Assembly (NCBI GenBank): GCA_030445745.1
Contig: JASUTE010000001.1
Coordinates: forward strand, 226,035 to 290,034
Reading direction: 5' to 3'
Length of the DNA: 64,000 bases
From: Candidatus Cloacimonadota bacterium
GTDB lineage: Bacteria > Cloacimonadota > Cloacimonadia > Cloacimonadales > TCS61
Shown: in pieces, positions 1 through 11,020 of the stretch
How positions within the stretch are numbered: the first letter of the stretch is position 1
How the letters are laid out: every line of letters starts with the position of its first letter
Notes under the pieces: model-generated
What the model was told of the DNA's origin: nothing
The model's database searches: none
What the model saw: the letters and a program-made list of their open reading frames with translations, nothing else
Made by a program: the position numbers and the translations under genes

Positions 1-1
1 T

Positions 2-982
2 GGTGTTTGGATATTTGCCGAACAAAAACACGGCGAATTGCAACCAGTTGTAGCTGAACTGATGGGAAAAGGACGCCAGTTGGCCGATACCAAGGAAACT
101 CAGCTAACTGCAGTACTATTTGGCTATCAAATAGAAAATCTGGCACCACAGCTAATAGCTTTGGGTGCCGATAAAGTTATCGTTGTCGACCAACCAGAAC
201 TGGAAAATTTCCTGGATATTCCCTACACGGACGCTTTTGTGGCGATTGCCGAAAAATACAAGCCAGAGATCATTCTTAGCGGAGCTACCGTTACCGGCCG
301 CTCTTTTATTCCTCGTGTAGCTACCAAATTACACACCGGCCTTACTGCCGATTGCACAGGTTTGGAAATCGATGCTGAAACTGGTAATTTGAAACAAACC
401 CGCCCCGCTTTTGGTGGCAACATTATGGCTACCATCGTTACTCCAGACCACCTACCCCAAATGGCTACTGTACGCCATAAAGTTATGGATCCCGCTGTGC
501 CCGATAACTCCAGAACTGGCGAAATTATTCAAGAAAATGTGGATCTTTCCAAGGCAACCAACTTTGCAGAATTCCTGGGTTATGAAGCTGATGAAACCCA
601 AACTGTGAATCTTACCGAAGCTAACTTTGTTATCTCGGGCGGACGTGGCCTGAAAAAAGCTGAGAATTTCTCGCTTTTAAAAGAGTTAGCAGAATATTTG
701 GATGCTGCTATTGGTGCTTCGCGTGCAGCTGTAGATGCCGAATGGATCACATACCCGCATCAGGTGGGGCAAACTGGGAAAACCATTAAACCCACGGTTT
801 ACATTGCTGTTGGTATTTCCGGCGCTATCCAGCACCTGGCTGGTATGCAGTCTGCGGACTATATCATCGCCATAAACAAAGACCCCGATGCGCCAATTTT
901 CAAGGTTGCCGATCTAGGTTTAGTGGGCGATCTGTTTGAAGTTATTCCAGAGGTTTTGAAAAAATTTAAAACAAATTCCTAA
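2..982 (+). CDS. etfA: Electron transfer flavoprotein subunit alpha, 5' truncated by the window edge
   Basis: Frame stays open to the window start (GVWIFAEQKHGELQPVVAEL); C-terminal FAD-domain motifs VSGGRGLKKAENF, SRAAVDAEWI, QVGQTGKTIKPTVYIAVGISGAIQHLAGM. The listed TTG at 38 is internal. Confidence 0.95.
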   Translation, partial: GVWIFAEQKHGELQPVVAELMGKGRQLADTKETQLTAVLFGYQIENLAPQLIALGADKVIVVDQPELENFLDIPYTDAFVAIAEKYKPEIILSGATVTGRSFIPRVATKLHTGLTADCTGLEIDAETGNLKQTRPAFGGNIMATIVTPDHLPQMATVRHKVMDPAVPDNSRTGEIIQENVDLSKATNFAEFLGYEADETQTVNLTEANFVISGGRGLKKAENFSLLKELAEYLDAAIGASRAAVDAEWITYPHQVGQTGKTIKPTVYIAVGISGAIQHLAGMQSADYIIAINKDPDAPIFKVADLGLVGDLFEVIPEVLKKFKTNS

Positions 983-1002
983 ACACTTCAAAAGAGGGAT
1001 GA

Positions 1003-1842
1003 ATGCAGACTAAAACTGATATCACCGTGTTTTCTTCCGATAAAATAAAAAAGAAAGCAGGGGCAGATTTAAAAAGCCAATTTCTAAAAAATGATTTGGA
1101 AATTACAGATTCAGTTAGTTATTCCCCAATCATAAACAGCTACGACTACTTGATAGGAAGCTGGGTGCCGCGTTCTGGCAACAACCCACCTTTCCAAACC
1201 ACCGATATCTGGGTAGAAGAGATGAAAACCTCTGCTTCTTATTTGGCACGTAACAAAATTTGGAAATATAACAGTAGCTGGGATCTTACTAAAGGTAGAG
1301 CAAACCCACTTTCCAATTTAGGTGTCTACAAAAATATTTTCTGGGACTCCGTGGCGGTGCAGGACCAAGAACCGAAGCAAAATCAGGAGTATTATCAGAG
1401 TTTTCCCATTAAAATTATAGCAAAATACCCGCAGTGCCACTCGCTTTCTCTGGGAAACTGGTGGGGCGGCAAAACTGCCAAAGAGATTTACAAGATGTGT
1501 ACCGAAAATGCTGCTAAAGCATTGTTCTTACCACCTACTTTTGGCAAACTAACCAACAATGCACCGCATCTACTGGCTACCCGCCAACTGTATTCCGATC
1601 CATTTGTGAATTTAACTAAGATAGAACAAAACGACATAAAATTATTAGTATATAATGGCAAGCCAATCTTTGGCGATGTCAACTTGCTTAAATCCTATCA
1701 AATTCGAAAAGCAAACTACTATTTCTTTTCAGTTGATAATCAGGAAAAATGTGTATACGACCATCCGGAAAAAACAACAGATAAAATAGACGAAATTCTG
1801 GGTTATCAAAAAGATTTCCCCTATTTAACCTACCATGCTTAA
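1003..1842 (+). CDS. Amidohydrolase-superfamily-like protein, apparently catalytically defective and internally shortened
   Basis: N-terminal INSYDYLIGSW resembles the amidohydrolase NxHDHL motif with HxH replaced by YxY; C-terminal MCTENAAKAL...LLVYNGKPIFGD is amidohydrolase-like; middle of the barrel missing; overlaps queE start. Confidence 0.55.
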   Translation: MQTKTDITVFSSDKIKKKAGADLKSQFLKNDLEITDSVSYSPIINSYDYLIGSWVPRSGNNPPFQTTDIWVEEMKTSASYLARNKIWKYNSSWDLTKGRANPLSNLGVYKNIFWDSVAVQDQEPKQNQEYYQSFPIKIIAKYPQCHSLSLGNWWGGKTAKEIYKMCTENAAKALFLPPTFGKLTNNAPHLLATRQLYSDPFVNLTKIEQNDIKLLVYNGKPIFGDVNLLKSYQIRKANYYFFSVDNQEKCVYDHPEKTTDKIDEILGYQKDFPYLTYHA

Positions 1843-2476
1843 ACTAGCCGAAATATTTTACAGTCTACAAGGCGAATCCACTTTTGTTGGTCTGCCCTGT
1901 ATATTTATACGCTTAGCCGGTTGCAACCTGCGCTGCAGCTATTGTGATACTAAATATGCCTATTTGGTAAAATTTCAAATGAACAATGATGAGATCTTAC
2001 AAAAAGTACAGCAATACGAACCAGTGAAATTGGTAGAAATAACCGGTGGTGAGCCACTGGTACAGGTGGAAGTTTACCATCTAATTCAAAAATTACATTC
2101 CCAAAATTATAAAATTCTGTTGGAAACGAACGGTACACTGCTGCTAAAGCAAGTTCCCGATTACGTTCACAAAATAGTGGATATAAAATGTCCCGGCAGC
2201 GGTGAAGCAGGTAGTTTCAAAGAGGAGAATCTGCAATTTTTGCGAAAGAATAGAGATGAGATCAAGTTCGTGCTTTCTGGCAGAGACGATTACGAATTTG
2301 CCCGCCGCAAAATTTCCGAATACAATTTAAGGGGTTACAAAATCCTGTTTTCAACAGTATTTGGCAAGTTGCAGCCAGCTAGATTGGCTAAGTGGATCAT
2401 AGAAGATAAACTACCAGTGCGCCTGCAGCTACAACTGCATAAATATATATGGTCTCCAGATAAAAAAGGCGTTTAA
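1835..2476 (+). CDS. queE: 7-carboxy-7-deazaguanine synthase QueE-like radical SAM
   Basis: FYSLQGEST..G.PCIFIRLAGCNLRCSYCDTKYA, VEITGGEPL, LETNGT. Confidence 0.92.
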   Translation: MLKLAEIFYSLQGESTFVGLPCIFIRLAGCNLRCSYCDTKYAYLVKFQMNNDEILQKVQQYEPVKLVEITGGEPLVQVEVYHLIQKLHSQNYKILLETNGTLLLKQVPDYVHKIVDIKCPGSGEAGSFKEENLQFLRKNRDEIKFVLSGRDDYEFARRKISEYNLRGYKILFSTVFGKLQPARLAKWIIEDKLPVRLQLQLHKYIWSPDKKGV

Positions 2477-3093
2477 CCTAGCTTCAGCTTCCCAACTTTT
2501 TCCAATTCCTGCAAATAATTTCGTAATGGTTTCTGCAAATGCTCTTCTACCTGTACCACCAGTTGCACCTCAGCACCATATTGAATGTCTATAATCTGTC
2601 CCAGCTGCTCTTTGATGTTATATTTCAGCGGTTCGATAAAATCGTAGGTGGTGGTAACCTTGAACTCTACAGTTTTTACTATTTTTTTTAGCGGTTTTTG
2701 CTGAATAGCCGCTTCGGTAGTTTGGCCATAGGCTTCTATTAACCCGCGAATGCCGAGCTTAACTCCGCCAAAATAGCGCGTAACCACAGCAGCGATATTG
2801 GTCATATCGTACTTTTTTAAAGCGTTTAATATGGGTTTGCCAGCTGTACCGGAAGGCTCACTAGCATCGGAGCTGTGGTAGGTTTGCCCATTATCGCCCA
2901 CAATATAAGCCCAACAGTTATGGGTAGCATTTTTATGTTCTTCCGAAATCTGGGAAATAAACTGTTTAGCCGCTTCTATAGTTTCCACATAAGCTAAATG
3001 TGCGATAAATTCCGAGCGCTTTATCTTGCAACTGTATTCACGTTTTTGGGCGATAGAATAGAAATAGTTCAAACTATGTCTCTTAATACTCAA
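2473..3093 (-). CDS. YigZ/IMPACT family protein
   Basis: KRSEFIAHL, HNCWAYIVGD, DASEPSGTAGKPIL, VVTRYFGGVKLGIRGLIEAY. Confidence 0.93.
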   Translation of the reverse strand: MSIKRHSLNYFYSIAQKREYSCKIKRSEFIAHLAYVETIEAAKQFISQISEEHKNATHNCWAYIVGDNGQTYHSSDASEPSGTAGKPILNALKKYDMTNIAAVVTRYFGGVKLGIRGLIEAYGQTTEAAIQQKPLKKIVKTVEFKVTTTYDFIEPLKYNIKEQLGQIIDIQYGAEVQLVVQVEEHLQKPLRNYLQELEKVGKLKLG

Positions 3094-6000
3094 AAAGTTC
3101 CTGCAGCTGATCAGGTGTCATCTTTTTGATAACATTTTGTCCCTGCTCGATCAGGTTTTCGAATAGTTCACGTTTTTTTTGCTGTAAATCCAATATTTTT
3201 TCTTCTATTGTACCCTGGGTTATCATTTTATACACCATCACCTTTTTAGTTTGCCCAATACGATGGGCCCGGTCTATTGCCTGGTTTTCGCCCATGGGAT
3301 TCCACCAAGGGTCGGTTATCAGCACTGTATCAGCCGCAGTTAAATTCAACCCGTATCCACCCGTTTTCAGGCTAATTAAGAATGCTCGTATTTTGTTACT
3401 GTTGTTAAAGTTATCTATCCGTTTCTGGCGATGTTTAGTAGAGCCATCCATGTATTCGAAAGGAATATCCAGCTCTGTCATCATCTCTTTCAGCACCTTT
3501 AACATCTGGACAAATTGGCTGAAAATAAGCAGTTTACGCCCACTTTCTTTAGCTTCCAGAATTATCTCGCGCATCAGCTCCATTTTACCAGAAAGTTCAC
3601 TATCGGTTTTAGCAGTTTTGTCGTAAAGATAGGGATGATCACAAATTTGACGCAACTTGGTAAGAGCTGCCAGTACGTGCATATAGGTCATGTCACCTGG
3701 AAATTTTTGAAACCCTTTTTTCACTTTATCCAAAACTTGCAGATACATTTTTTCCTGAACTTGTGTAAGTTTGGAATAAGCAATCTGGATCTGTTTATCG
3801 GGCAACTCGATAAGCACATCTTGTTTCTTTCTTCTCAGAATAAAAGGCGAAATCATCTGGCTTAGGCGTTGTTGTGCTTTTTTATCTTGTTCATTGAACT
3901 CGGACTTGAACTTCCTATGTGGTGGCAGATAGCCTGGTAGTAAAAAGTCGAAAATAGACCATAATTCCGAGGCATTGTTCTCGATTGGAGTACCAGAAAG
4001 CACCAGTTTATGCCTGGTTTTCAACTTTTTCACAGCTTTGGAACGTAGCGCTGCTGCATTTTTAATATGTTGGGCTTCATCCAGAATTATATAATCGAAT
4101 TCTATTTCCGCCAGTTTTTTAATATCGTTTTGAATGATAGAGTAGGAAGCTAGCAACACATTCACGTTTAAATTATCCAGATAGCTGCGTCTTATCTTCT
4201 GGTTGCCTTCGTAGATAAGATAGCTGAGGCTGGGATTGAACTTTTTGATCTCTGCTGCCCAGTTATATAACAAAGTTTTGGGACAGATAACAATATTGCG
4301 CGAGGTGGAAGGTAGGTCGGAGAGAACTGAAATTGCCTGGATAGTTTTACCTAAGCCCATATCATCGGCCAGAATTCCGTTCAACCCATAATACTCCAGC
4401 ATTTTTAGCCACTGGTATCCATTTTTTTGGTAACTACGCATCACTGGGCGCAAAACCGAAGGAACTTCGGTGGGTTCTGGCAGTTTCCGATTTATGATAT
4501 TGGTAAACATATCTTCCAAAAACTGCTCTCCTTCTATCCTAATTCCCTTTTTAATTGAACTTAGCTGGTAAACATAGGGTAGATTGTAAATAGAGAGTTT
4601 GTAAGAATCCGATTTTTCTTTTTTACTCCTCTTCAATAGGTTTTCTATCTCATAGAAGGAATCTTTATTTTCAAAGTAGAGCAGGCGTCCATCTTCCAAC
4701 TTCAGAAATTTCTCTTTGGTATTAAAAAACTGTTTCAATTCATCGTGAGAAAAAGTGATATCTTTGTATTTATATTGAACTTGGTACTCGAACCAGTTGA
4801 TATTTTCAGAACTTTGAGTTTTTATTATCGGTTTTAAATTAACTTTATATACAAATTCTTGTTTCAGTTCATCGGAAAGCACAATATTCCAACTAGGAAG
4901 TGCATTTTCGAAAATTGTTTTCTTCAGAGCGGCTATGTTATCTTCTCCCTGGAACAATAGCTGAGAATTTTCTTCAATACGGTTAGTTTCAGCTTCCGGT
5001 AGTTTTTCCAAAAATTCATAGATTTGATATTTTATTTGTGGCGGAATATAGAACCAGGTAATTTGACTATTTTGGTCAAACCTCACCAATTCTGCCGGAA
5101 AGCGTACTACCGACATGGGAATGAGTACATTATTGCCATAGTCTAACAGCCCATTCATTATTATTTTTTCACCTTCTTTGAACAGCCTAAAAGTTATGAT
5201 TGGTGTATTGTGATATATTTCGGGGATTTGGATATCTTCGGCAAAATCGATGTAACATTTCATAAGCCCTAGCTGACGTGCAACCACAGAAGCCACATAA
5301 ACCAGATCTTCCTTTTTTAAAATATAACCTTCATCGAATATTTGTTCCGCTACCTCTTTTGTAAAAGGCAGATTTATATTGTAAACTTGATTTTTATTGA
5401 AAATATAGGTGGTTTTTCCTACAAACACAGCTGAGATCTTTTCAGAAGGAGAAGCTTTGAATATAAATTCGTCTTCCTTATATCTGTTTACCTGGAAATT
5501 TAGATGATATTCCTGTTCGGAAAACTCAAGTTTATCTCCAGTCTCTTTTATAAATAGTTTATGCTGTAAGGTTTTCATGATAGGGAAAAACTGCACAAAA
5601 TCCTTTTTATAAATAGTGAAAAAAGTTCCTTTGCGACTAAAAGAACATTTCTGTTGTTGCAGAAGTTTCAGAAATTCTATCTCCGATTCGGATAGCGCCG
5701 AGCTTTGTTTAGCTGCTTTTTCCAAAAGGGGAACATCTTCTTCTTTTACTTCACGGTTAGCAGCCAACAACGATATAATGCGAACCAGCATAGGTTTATA
5801 GGTAGGAAAATGGAAGCGTATTTTATCGGTTTTCCGATTAAAAATATCACTAATTTCTATAATCGCATTCAACACCACCCGCTGCCAGTATTCGTTATAG
5901 CTTAGCATCTTGGTTTGGTAAGTTTGTACTACATTTTTTTCCAAAATATCGGTAGAAAGATTATAATAAGCATAATTCAATATGGAAAGATAGTGTGAGC

Positions 6001-6244
6001 AGACCTCAACATCACAGAGACTGCACTTATGTGCGATAATTTTATGCTGTCTTTTGTCGTAGGTAATTTCTAAATCAGCTGGGAATTTCCGCCGATTTTG
6101 TGATTCGAAGCGGAAAACTGCATTCCCGGTTTCATCCAGAAATTTTTTATAGCTCACATCGTTCTTTTGCAGTGGTGTTATAGTGCTTTTAAAATACCAA
6201 GAATTTGAGTGCTCGTGATATTCCTTACCAAAAAGTCTGGCCAT
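3083..6244 (-). CDS. SNF2-family DEAD/DEAH helicase with N-terminal SWIM-like zinc motif
   Basis: GILADDMGLGKTIQAI, ILDEAQHIKN, LSGTPIENN, LKTGGYGLNLTAADTVLITDPWWNP, AIDRAHRIGQ; N-terminal CSLCDVEVCSH. Confidence 0.94.
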   Translation of the reverse strand: MARLFGKEYHEHSNSWYFKSTITPLQKNDVSYKKFLDETGNAVFRFESQNRRKFPADLEITYDKRQHKIIAHKCSLCDVEVCSHYLSILNYAYYNLSTDILEKNVVQTYQTKMLSYNEYWQRVVLNAIIEISDIFNRKTDKIRFHFPTYKPMLVRIISLLAANREVKEEDVPLLEKAAKQSSALSESEIEFLKLLQQQKCSFSRKGTFFTIYKKDFVQFFPIMKTLQHKLFIKETGDKLEFSEQEYHLNFQVNRYKEDEFIFKASPSEKISAVFVGKTTYIFNKNQVYNINLPFTKEVAEQIFDEGYILKKEDLVYVASVVARQLGLMKCYIDFAEDIQIPEIYHNTPIITFRLFKEGEKIIMNGLLDYGNNVLIPMSVVRFPAELVRFDQNSQITWFYIPPQIKYQIYEFLEKLPEAETNRIEENSQLLFQGEDNIAALKKTIFENALPSWNIVLSDELKQEFVYKVNLKPIIKTQSSENINWFEYQVQYKYKDITFSHDELKQFFNTKEKFLKLEDGRLLYFENKDSFYEIENLLKRSKKEKSDSYKLSIYNLPYVYQLSSIKKGIRIEGEQFLEDMFTNIINRKLPEPTEVPSVLRPVMRSYQKNGYQWLKMLEYYGLNGILADDMGLGKTIQAISVLSDLPSTSRNIVICPKTLLYNWAAEIKKFNPSLSYLIYEGNQKIRRSYLDNLNVNVLLASYSIIQNDIKKLAEIEFDYIILDEAQHIKNAAALRSKAVKKLKTRHKLVLSGTPIENNASELWSIFDFLLPGYLPPHRKFKSEFNEQDKKAQQRLSQMISPFILRRKKQDVLIELPDKQIQIAYSKLTQVQEKMYLQVLDKVKKGFQKFPGDMTYMHVLAALTKLRQICDHPYLYDKTAKTDSELSGKMELMREIILEAKESGRKLLIFSQFVQMLKVLKEMMTELDIPFEYMDGSTKHRQKRIDNFNNSNKIRAFLISLKTGGYGLNLTAADTVLITDPWWNPMGENQAIDRAHRIGQTKKVMVYKMITQGTIEEKILDLQQKKRELFENLIEQGQNVIKKMTPDQLQELFEY

Positions 6245-6317
6245 AATTGCTCCTCAAAATAAAATAATTTGAAATATTATTACACTCTGTTTGTAGTCAA
6301 GTGTTAAAAAAATGGAA

Positions 6318-6347
6318 AAGGCGATAGTTATTTCCAACTACCGCCTT
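6318..6347 (-). terminator. Rho-independent terminator for the 6371-6691 minus-strand gene
   Basis: Inverted repeat AAGGCGaTAGTT/AACTAcCGCCTT, 6-nt loop, T-rich downstream on the minus strand. Confidence 0.7.
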
Positions 6348-6370
6348 TAATTTTATTTTCAGTTTAGTGG

Positions 6371-6691
6371 TTACTCTATAGAATAAAGCTTGATATCAAC
6401 ACAATTTTCTGGAAGAGCCGGATAGAAATCTTCGATATAGTCGCGGATAGTGCTTTCCAGATCTTTATTTTTTTCTATAACCTGTTTGGGAAAACCAACT
6501 GAAATATGAGCTTGTTTCCAAGTTACATTTGTATTTACCTTGGGTTTTTCTCCCACAACATTTTCTAAATATTGTGGCAGAGTTTTAGATATCTCTATTG
6601 CCGATTTAATTCTTTCGAATATCTTAAAACCGGAATAGGCTATTGTACCGAAAATAGCAAACTTGAATATTTTTTTACAGAATTTTTTCAT
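6371..6691 (-). CDS. Hypothetical small protein
   Basis: Intact ORF with N-terminal hydrophobic segment and RBS-like GGGGAGG upstream; no family recognised. Confidence 0.6.
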   Translation of the reverse strand: MKKFCKKIFKFAIFGTIAYSGFKIFERIKSAIEISKTLPQYLENVVGEKPKVNTNVTWKQAHISVGFPKQVIEKNKDLESTIRDYIEDFYPALPENCVDIKLYSIE

Positions 6692-6746
6692 TTTTCCTCC
6701 CCTTTAAGCTGAATTTTCTTGAGGGATTTTCTCTAAGAAATTAAAA

Positions 6747-7706
6747 TTATTTCATTAGAATCATTTTTTTAGTAGACGTGTACTTTCCAGCTTGCATTTT
6801 ATAGAAATAAACGCCACTTGCAACGTTGCTTCCATTTTGGTTGGTACCATTCCAAATTACCTGATGTTCACCAGCAGAGAAATTACTATTTGCAAGAGTT
6901 TTAACTTTTTTACCCTGAGTATTGAAAATATCTATCTTCACATTCTGTGGTTGTTGCAGATTAAAGAAGATAGCTGTTTCTGGATTAAATGGGTTAGGAT
7001 AGTTTCCTACTAAAGTAGCAGCTACAGGAACCGTTTCGGGACTGTTATCAGATTCAGTAGACATATCTTCTGGTGTACGTGGGTTCAAGCCGTATTCATC
7101 CCAACTGTAGTCCACCATACCGATCAAAGTTCCCCAAAATTGACCAACTTCAATAACAATTGGAGGGTCTACAGAATCCAGATAGAAGAAACCGTCATCT
7201 ATCTGGCAGGGAACTGTAGTTGTATCTACAACGTACCATTCACCATACTCACTGGGGGCAGAGGAAACATAAACATCATTAAGTTGCACCAAAACACTTT
7301 CATATTCTTCGGAAGAGGAAAGTTCTTGAGTGGTTATTACGGTTGGTTCTGGAAGTGGATTACCGGTACTAAGCACCTCTACATTGGTGGCATCAACTAA
7401 TTCGGTAAAACTGTAATATTCATCTACAGTAGCAGTAATTTCTATTTCATCACCAAGTTGTAAATCAGAAGTCCCTGTTGCATAGCAGTAAATTCCACTA
7501 AATTCGCCACCAGCTGGCATCGAGATAAATACATTATCATCGTAACCTTTGAAACCAACTGCAGTCACAATACCGGTTGTAGTTACTTCCTGCCCAACAT
7601 AGGGTGAATCTCCACTAGGATCTTCGGGATACTGGATGTCGTAAATAGTTACCGCACTAAGCGCACTAAAAACAACTACTAATAAAATAATTAAAGTTCT
7701 TCTCAT
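6747..7706 (-). CDS. Secreted protein: signal peptide, OB-fold-like domain, C-terminal T9SS/FlgD-like sorting domain
   Basis: GNYPNPFNPETAIFFNL...GEHQVIWNGTNQNGSNVASGVYFYKMQAG...KKMILMK. The listed start (7718) lies on the GGAGGT RBS; likely ATG is at 7706. Confidence 0.88.
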   Translation of the reverse strand: MRRTLIILLVVVFSALSAVTIYDIQYPEDPSGDSPYVGQEVTTTGIVTAVGFKGYDDNVFISMPAGGEFSGIYCYATGTSDLQLGDEIEITATVDEYYSFTELVDATNVEVLSTGNPLPEPTVITTQELSSSEEYESVLVQLNDVYVSSAPSEYGEWYVVDTTTVPCQIDDGFFYLDSVDPPIVIEVGQFWGTLIGMVDYSWDEYGLNPRTPEDMSTESDNSPETVPVAATLVGNYPNPFNPETAIFFNLQQPQNVKIDIFNTQGKKVKTLANSNFSAGEHQVIWNGTNQNGSNVASGVYFYKMQAGKYTSTKKMILMK

Positions 7707-7881
7707 ATTTACCTCCATTTTTTCTTTAATTTTGCATTTTGCATTTTGTAAGTCAAGAACTTTTCTAAATTTTACTATTAATTTGTTAATTTTTTATAAG
7801 GATAGACAAATAACTTTATAGTTGACACCAGCTTGGAAAAATAAATTTTGAAAATCTGAGAAAACTGGAAAGGAATATATA

Positions 7882-9315
7882 ATGCAAAATGAAATAAGAG
7901 TCAGATTTGCCCCCAGTCCTACCGGTTATTTACATGTAGGCGGGCTTAGAACAGCTTTATACAATTTCCTCTATGCTCGCAAAACCGGTGGAAAATTTCT
8001 ACTTAGAATCGAAGATACCGATCGCAATCGCTATGTGGAAGGAGCAATAGAAAATCTGATTTCTGCCTTGCAGCTATGCGGAATAGATTATGATGAGGGT
8101 CCCGAAAAAGAAGGGGAAGTGGGTCCCTATTTGCAATCAGCTAGAACCGAAATTTATCAAAAATACATAAAAATTTTATTGGAAAAGGACGCTGCTTATC
8201 ACTGTTTTTGCAGCTCAGAAGATCTGGATAAAATGCGTCAGCAGCAAAAAGAGCAGGGACTCGATCCTCGCTACGACGGCCGCTGCCGCAAATTAAGCCA
8301 GCAAGAAGTTGAAAAGCGTATCGCTGCTGGTGAAAGCTATGTTATTCGTGAAAAAACACCTGAAACCGGTGAAATTACTTTCTACGATATAGTGCGCGAT
8401 AAAGTTACTATACCTTGGGAAACAGTAGACGATCAGATCTTGATGAAATCGGATGGTTTTCCCACCTATCACCTGGCCAATGTTATCGATGATCATCTGA
8501 TGAAGATAACACATGTAATTCGTGGTGAAGAGTGGCTTTCCAGTGTTCCTAAACATCTGTTTTTATACCAAGCACTAAGTTGGAAACCGCCGAAGTTAGC
8601 TCACCTGCCCCTGCTTCTGAATGAAGATAAAAGTAAGCTTAGCAAGCGTCAAAACGATGTGGCAGTAGAAGATTACCTGCAAAAAGGTTACCTGCCAGAA
8701 GCTCTCATCAATTTTATTGCCCTATTAGGATGGCACCCTGCCAAAGATAAGGAAATCTACTCTTTGGAAGAGTTGAAAAAAGAGTTTTCCTTGAAAAGAA
8801 TTAGTAAAGCAGGAGCAGTTTTCAATGTGGAAAAATTGGATTGGATGAACGGACAATATCTGCGAAATTTAAGTTTAGACAGAATAGCAGAAGCTGCTAA
8901 ACCTTTCTTTGCAGAAGCTGGGCTAGATACTTCCAATACGGAGAAATATAAAAAAGTGATCGATTTGGTAAGAGGCCGCGTGCATACATTGCAACAAATA
9001 CCAAATGCAGCCATTGTGTTTTACCAACAGCCTCAGCTCGATGCTGCTAAACAGGAAGTGGCAGATAAAGAAAGCTCGCAACAAGTTTATAAATTTTGGC
9101 TTGAGAAACTTCCTAATTTGGATATCGATAGCAGCAAACAGATAAATACAGCTATAAAGGAAATCAGCCAAGAAACAGGAGTGAAAGGGAAAAATTTATA
9201 TATGCCGCTTAGAGTAGCACTTTACGGAGATTTTCATGGTCCAGAAATTCCTGAATTGATCCAAATTCTGGGAAAAGATGAAACTTTAGCTAGAGTTGAA
9301 AAGTTATTGAAGTAA
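7882..9315 (+). CDS. gltX: Glutamate--tRNA ligase
   Basis: RFAPSPTGYLHVGGLRTALYN, LLNEDKSKLSKR (KMSKS equivalent). Confidence 0.97.
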   Translation: MQNEIRVRFAPSPTGYLHVGGLRTALYNFLYARKTGGKFLLRIEDTDRNRYVEGAIENLISALQLCGIDYDEGPEKEGEVGPYLQSARTEIYQKYIKILLEKDAAYHCFCSSEDLDKMRQQQKEQGLDPRYDGRCRKLSQQEVEKRIAAGESYVIREKTPETGEITFYDIVRDKVTIPWETVDDQILMKSDGFPTYHLANVIDDHLMKITHVIRGEEWLSSVPKHLFLYQALSWKPPKLAHLPLLLNEDKSKLSKRQNDVAVEDYLQKGYLPEALINFIALLGWHPAKDKEIYSLEELKKEFSLKRISKAGAVFNVEKLDWMNGQYLRNLSLDRIAEAAKPFFAEAGLDTSNTEKYKKVIDLVRGRVHTLQQIPNAAIVFYQQPQLDAAKQEVADKESSQQVYKFWLEKLPNLDIDSSKQINTAIKEISQETGVKGKNLYMPLRVALYGDFHGPEIPELIQILGKDETLARVEKLLK

Positions 9316-9324
9316 GAGGTAAAG

Positions 9325-11019
9325 ATGACAGAAACTAAAAATTTTATTGAACAAATAATAGACGAAGACCTGAAAACTGGTAAATATGGGGGCAGAGTGC
9401 ACACTCGCTTCCCACCCGAACCAAATGGTTATCTGCACATTGGTCATGCTAAATCGATCTGCCTGAATTTCGGATTAGCAGAAAAATACAATGGAGTATG
9501 CAATTTACGTTTCGACGATACCAATCCTATCAAAGAAGATACTTCCTATACAAAAGCTATTCAGGAAGATATTAAATGGCTGGGATACGATTGGGCAGAC
9601 AGGCTCTATTATGCTTCCGATTATTTTGAACAGATGTATGAATATGCTGTACAATTAGTGCAAGCGGGCAAAGCTTATGTTTGTAGTTTAAGCGAAAAGG
9701 AGATTCGCGAATACCGTGGAACAGTTAAAGAACCCGGCAAACCCAGCCCTTACCGTAACCGCAGTGTGGAAGAAAACTTGGAACTTTTGGAAAAGATGAA
9801 AAATGGTGAATTTGAAGACGGCCAGCATACTTTACGCGCCAAAATAGATATGGCCAGTGCTAATATGAAAATGCGCGATCCGCTTATCTATCGCATCAGA
9901 AACGCCAAGCATCATCGTACTGGCGATAAATGGCATATCTATCCTATGTATGATTTTGCCCACTGTTTGGAAGATTCTATCGAAAATATAACTCATTCTT
10001 TGTGCTCGATAGAATTCGAGAATAATCGTCCACTCTACGATTGGTTTTTAGATCAATTAAGTATTTACCATCCACAACAAATAGAATTTGCTCGCCTGAA
10101 CATGACCTATACAGTTATGAGTAAACGCAAACTTCTGAAATTGATAGAGGAAGGATATGTTTCCGGCTGGGATGATCCCAGACTTCCCACAATACGTGGT
10201 TTACGCCGCCGCGGTTATACACCAAGCTCTATTCGTGAATTTTCCAATATTATTGGTGTAGCCAAAAGTGATAGCACGGTAGATTATGCACTTCTGGAGC
10301 ATGTTATTCGCAAAGAACTGAACAAAACTGCTATGCGCGTGATGGGAGTGCTGAAGCCGCTAAAAGTGATAATTGATAACTATCCTGAAGGTGAAGAGGA
10401 GTATTTGGAAGCAGTAAATAATCCAGAAGATCCTGAATATGGAACACGGCAAGTGCCTTTTTCTAAGGAATTATATATCGAACAAGATGATTTTATGGAA
10501 GATCCGCCTCCAAAATTCTATCGCCTTGCCCCTGGCTGCGAGGTAAGATTGCGCTATGCTTATTTCCTAAAATGTAACTCGGTAGAAAAAGATGAAGATG
10601 GTAAGATAACAGCTCTGCACTGTACCTACGACCCAGCTACCAAGGGCGGTTCAGCTCCAGATGGCCGCAAGGTGAAGGCTACCTTACATTGGGTTTCCGC
10701 TAAACACGCTATTGATGCTGAAGTAAGGCTGTACGACAATCTTTTCACTAAAGAAAACCCCGAAAATTCTAAAGATGGCCGTAGTTTTGAGCATTTTATC
10801 AATGAAAATTCTCTACAAATTCTAAAAAACTGTAAATTAGAACCATCTTTACAAGAAGTGAAACCAGAAACCAGGGTTCAATTCGAAAGATTGGGCTATT
10901 TCTGTGCCGACAGGTTCGATCATAGCTCCAATAATTTGGTTTTCAATCGGATAGTGACTCTGCGTGACACCTGGAAAAAGATACAGAAACGTCTGGCTAA
11001 GCAAAATAAGAAGAAATAA
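9325..11019 (+). CDS. glnS: Glutamine--tRNA ligase
   Basis: [51 protein letters not shown]. Confidence 0.97.
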   Translation: MTETKNFIEQIIDEDLKTGKYGGRVHTRFPPEPNGYLHIGHAKSICLNFGLAEKYNGVCNLRFDDTNPIKEDTSYTKAIQEDIKWLGYDWADRLYYASDYFEQMYEYAVQLVQAGKAYVCSLSEKEIREYRGTVKEPGKPSPYRNRSVEENLELLEKMKNGEFEDGQHTLRAKIDMASANMKMRDPLIYRIRNAKHHRTGDKWHIYPMYDFAHCLEDSIENITHSLCSIEFENNRPLYDWFLDQLSIYHPQQIEFARLNMTYTVMSKRKLLKLIEEGYVSGWDDPRLPTIRGLRRRGYTPSSIREFSNIIGVAKSDSTVDYALLEHVIRKELNKTAMRVMGVLKPLKVIIDNYPEGEEEYLEAVNNPEDPEYGTRQVPFSKELYIEQDDFMEDPPPKFYRLAPGCEVRLRYAYFLKCNSVEKDEDGKITALHCTYDPATKGGSAPDGRKVKATLHWVSAKHAIDAEVRLYDNLFTKENPENSKDGRSFEHFINENSLQILKNCKLEPSLQEVKPETRVQFERLGYFCADRFDHSSNNLVFNRIVTLRDTWKKIQKRLAKQNKKK

Positions 11020-11020
11020 G

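Noticed and set aside
3126-3865. Plus-strand ORFs opposite the SNF2 helicase
   Set aside because: Antisense shadow ORFs of a well-supported coding gene, with no recognisable domains.
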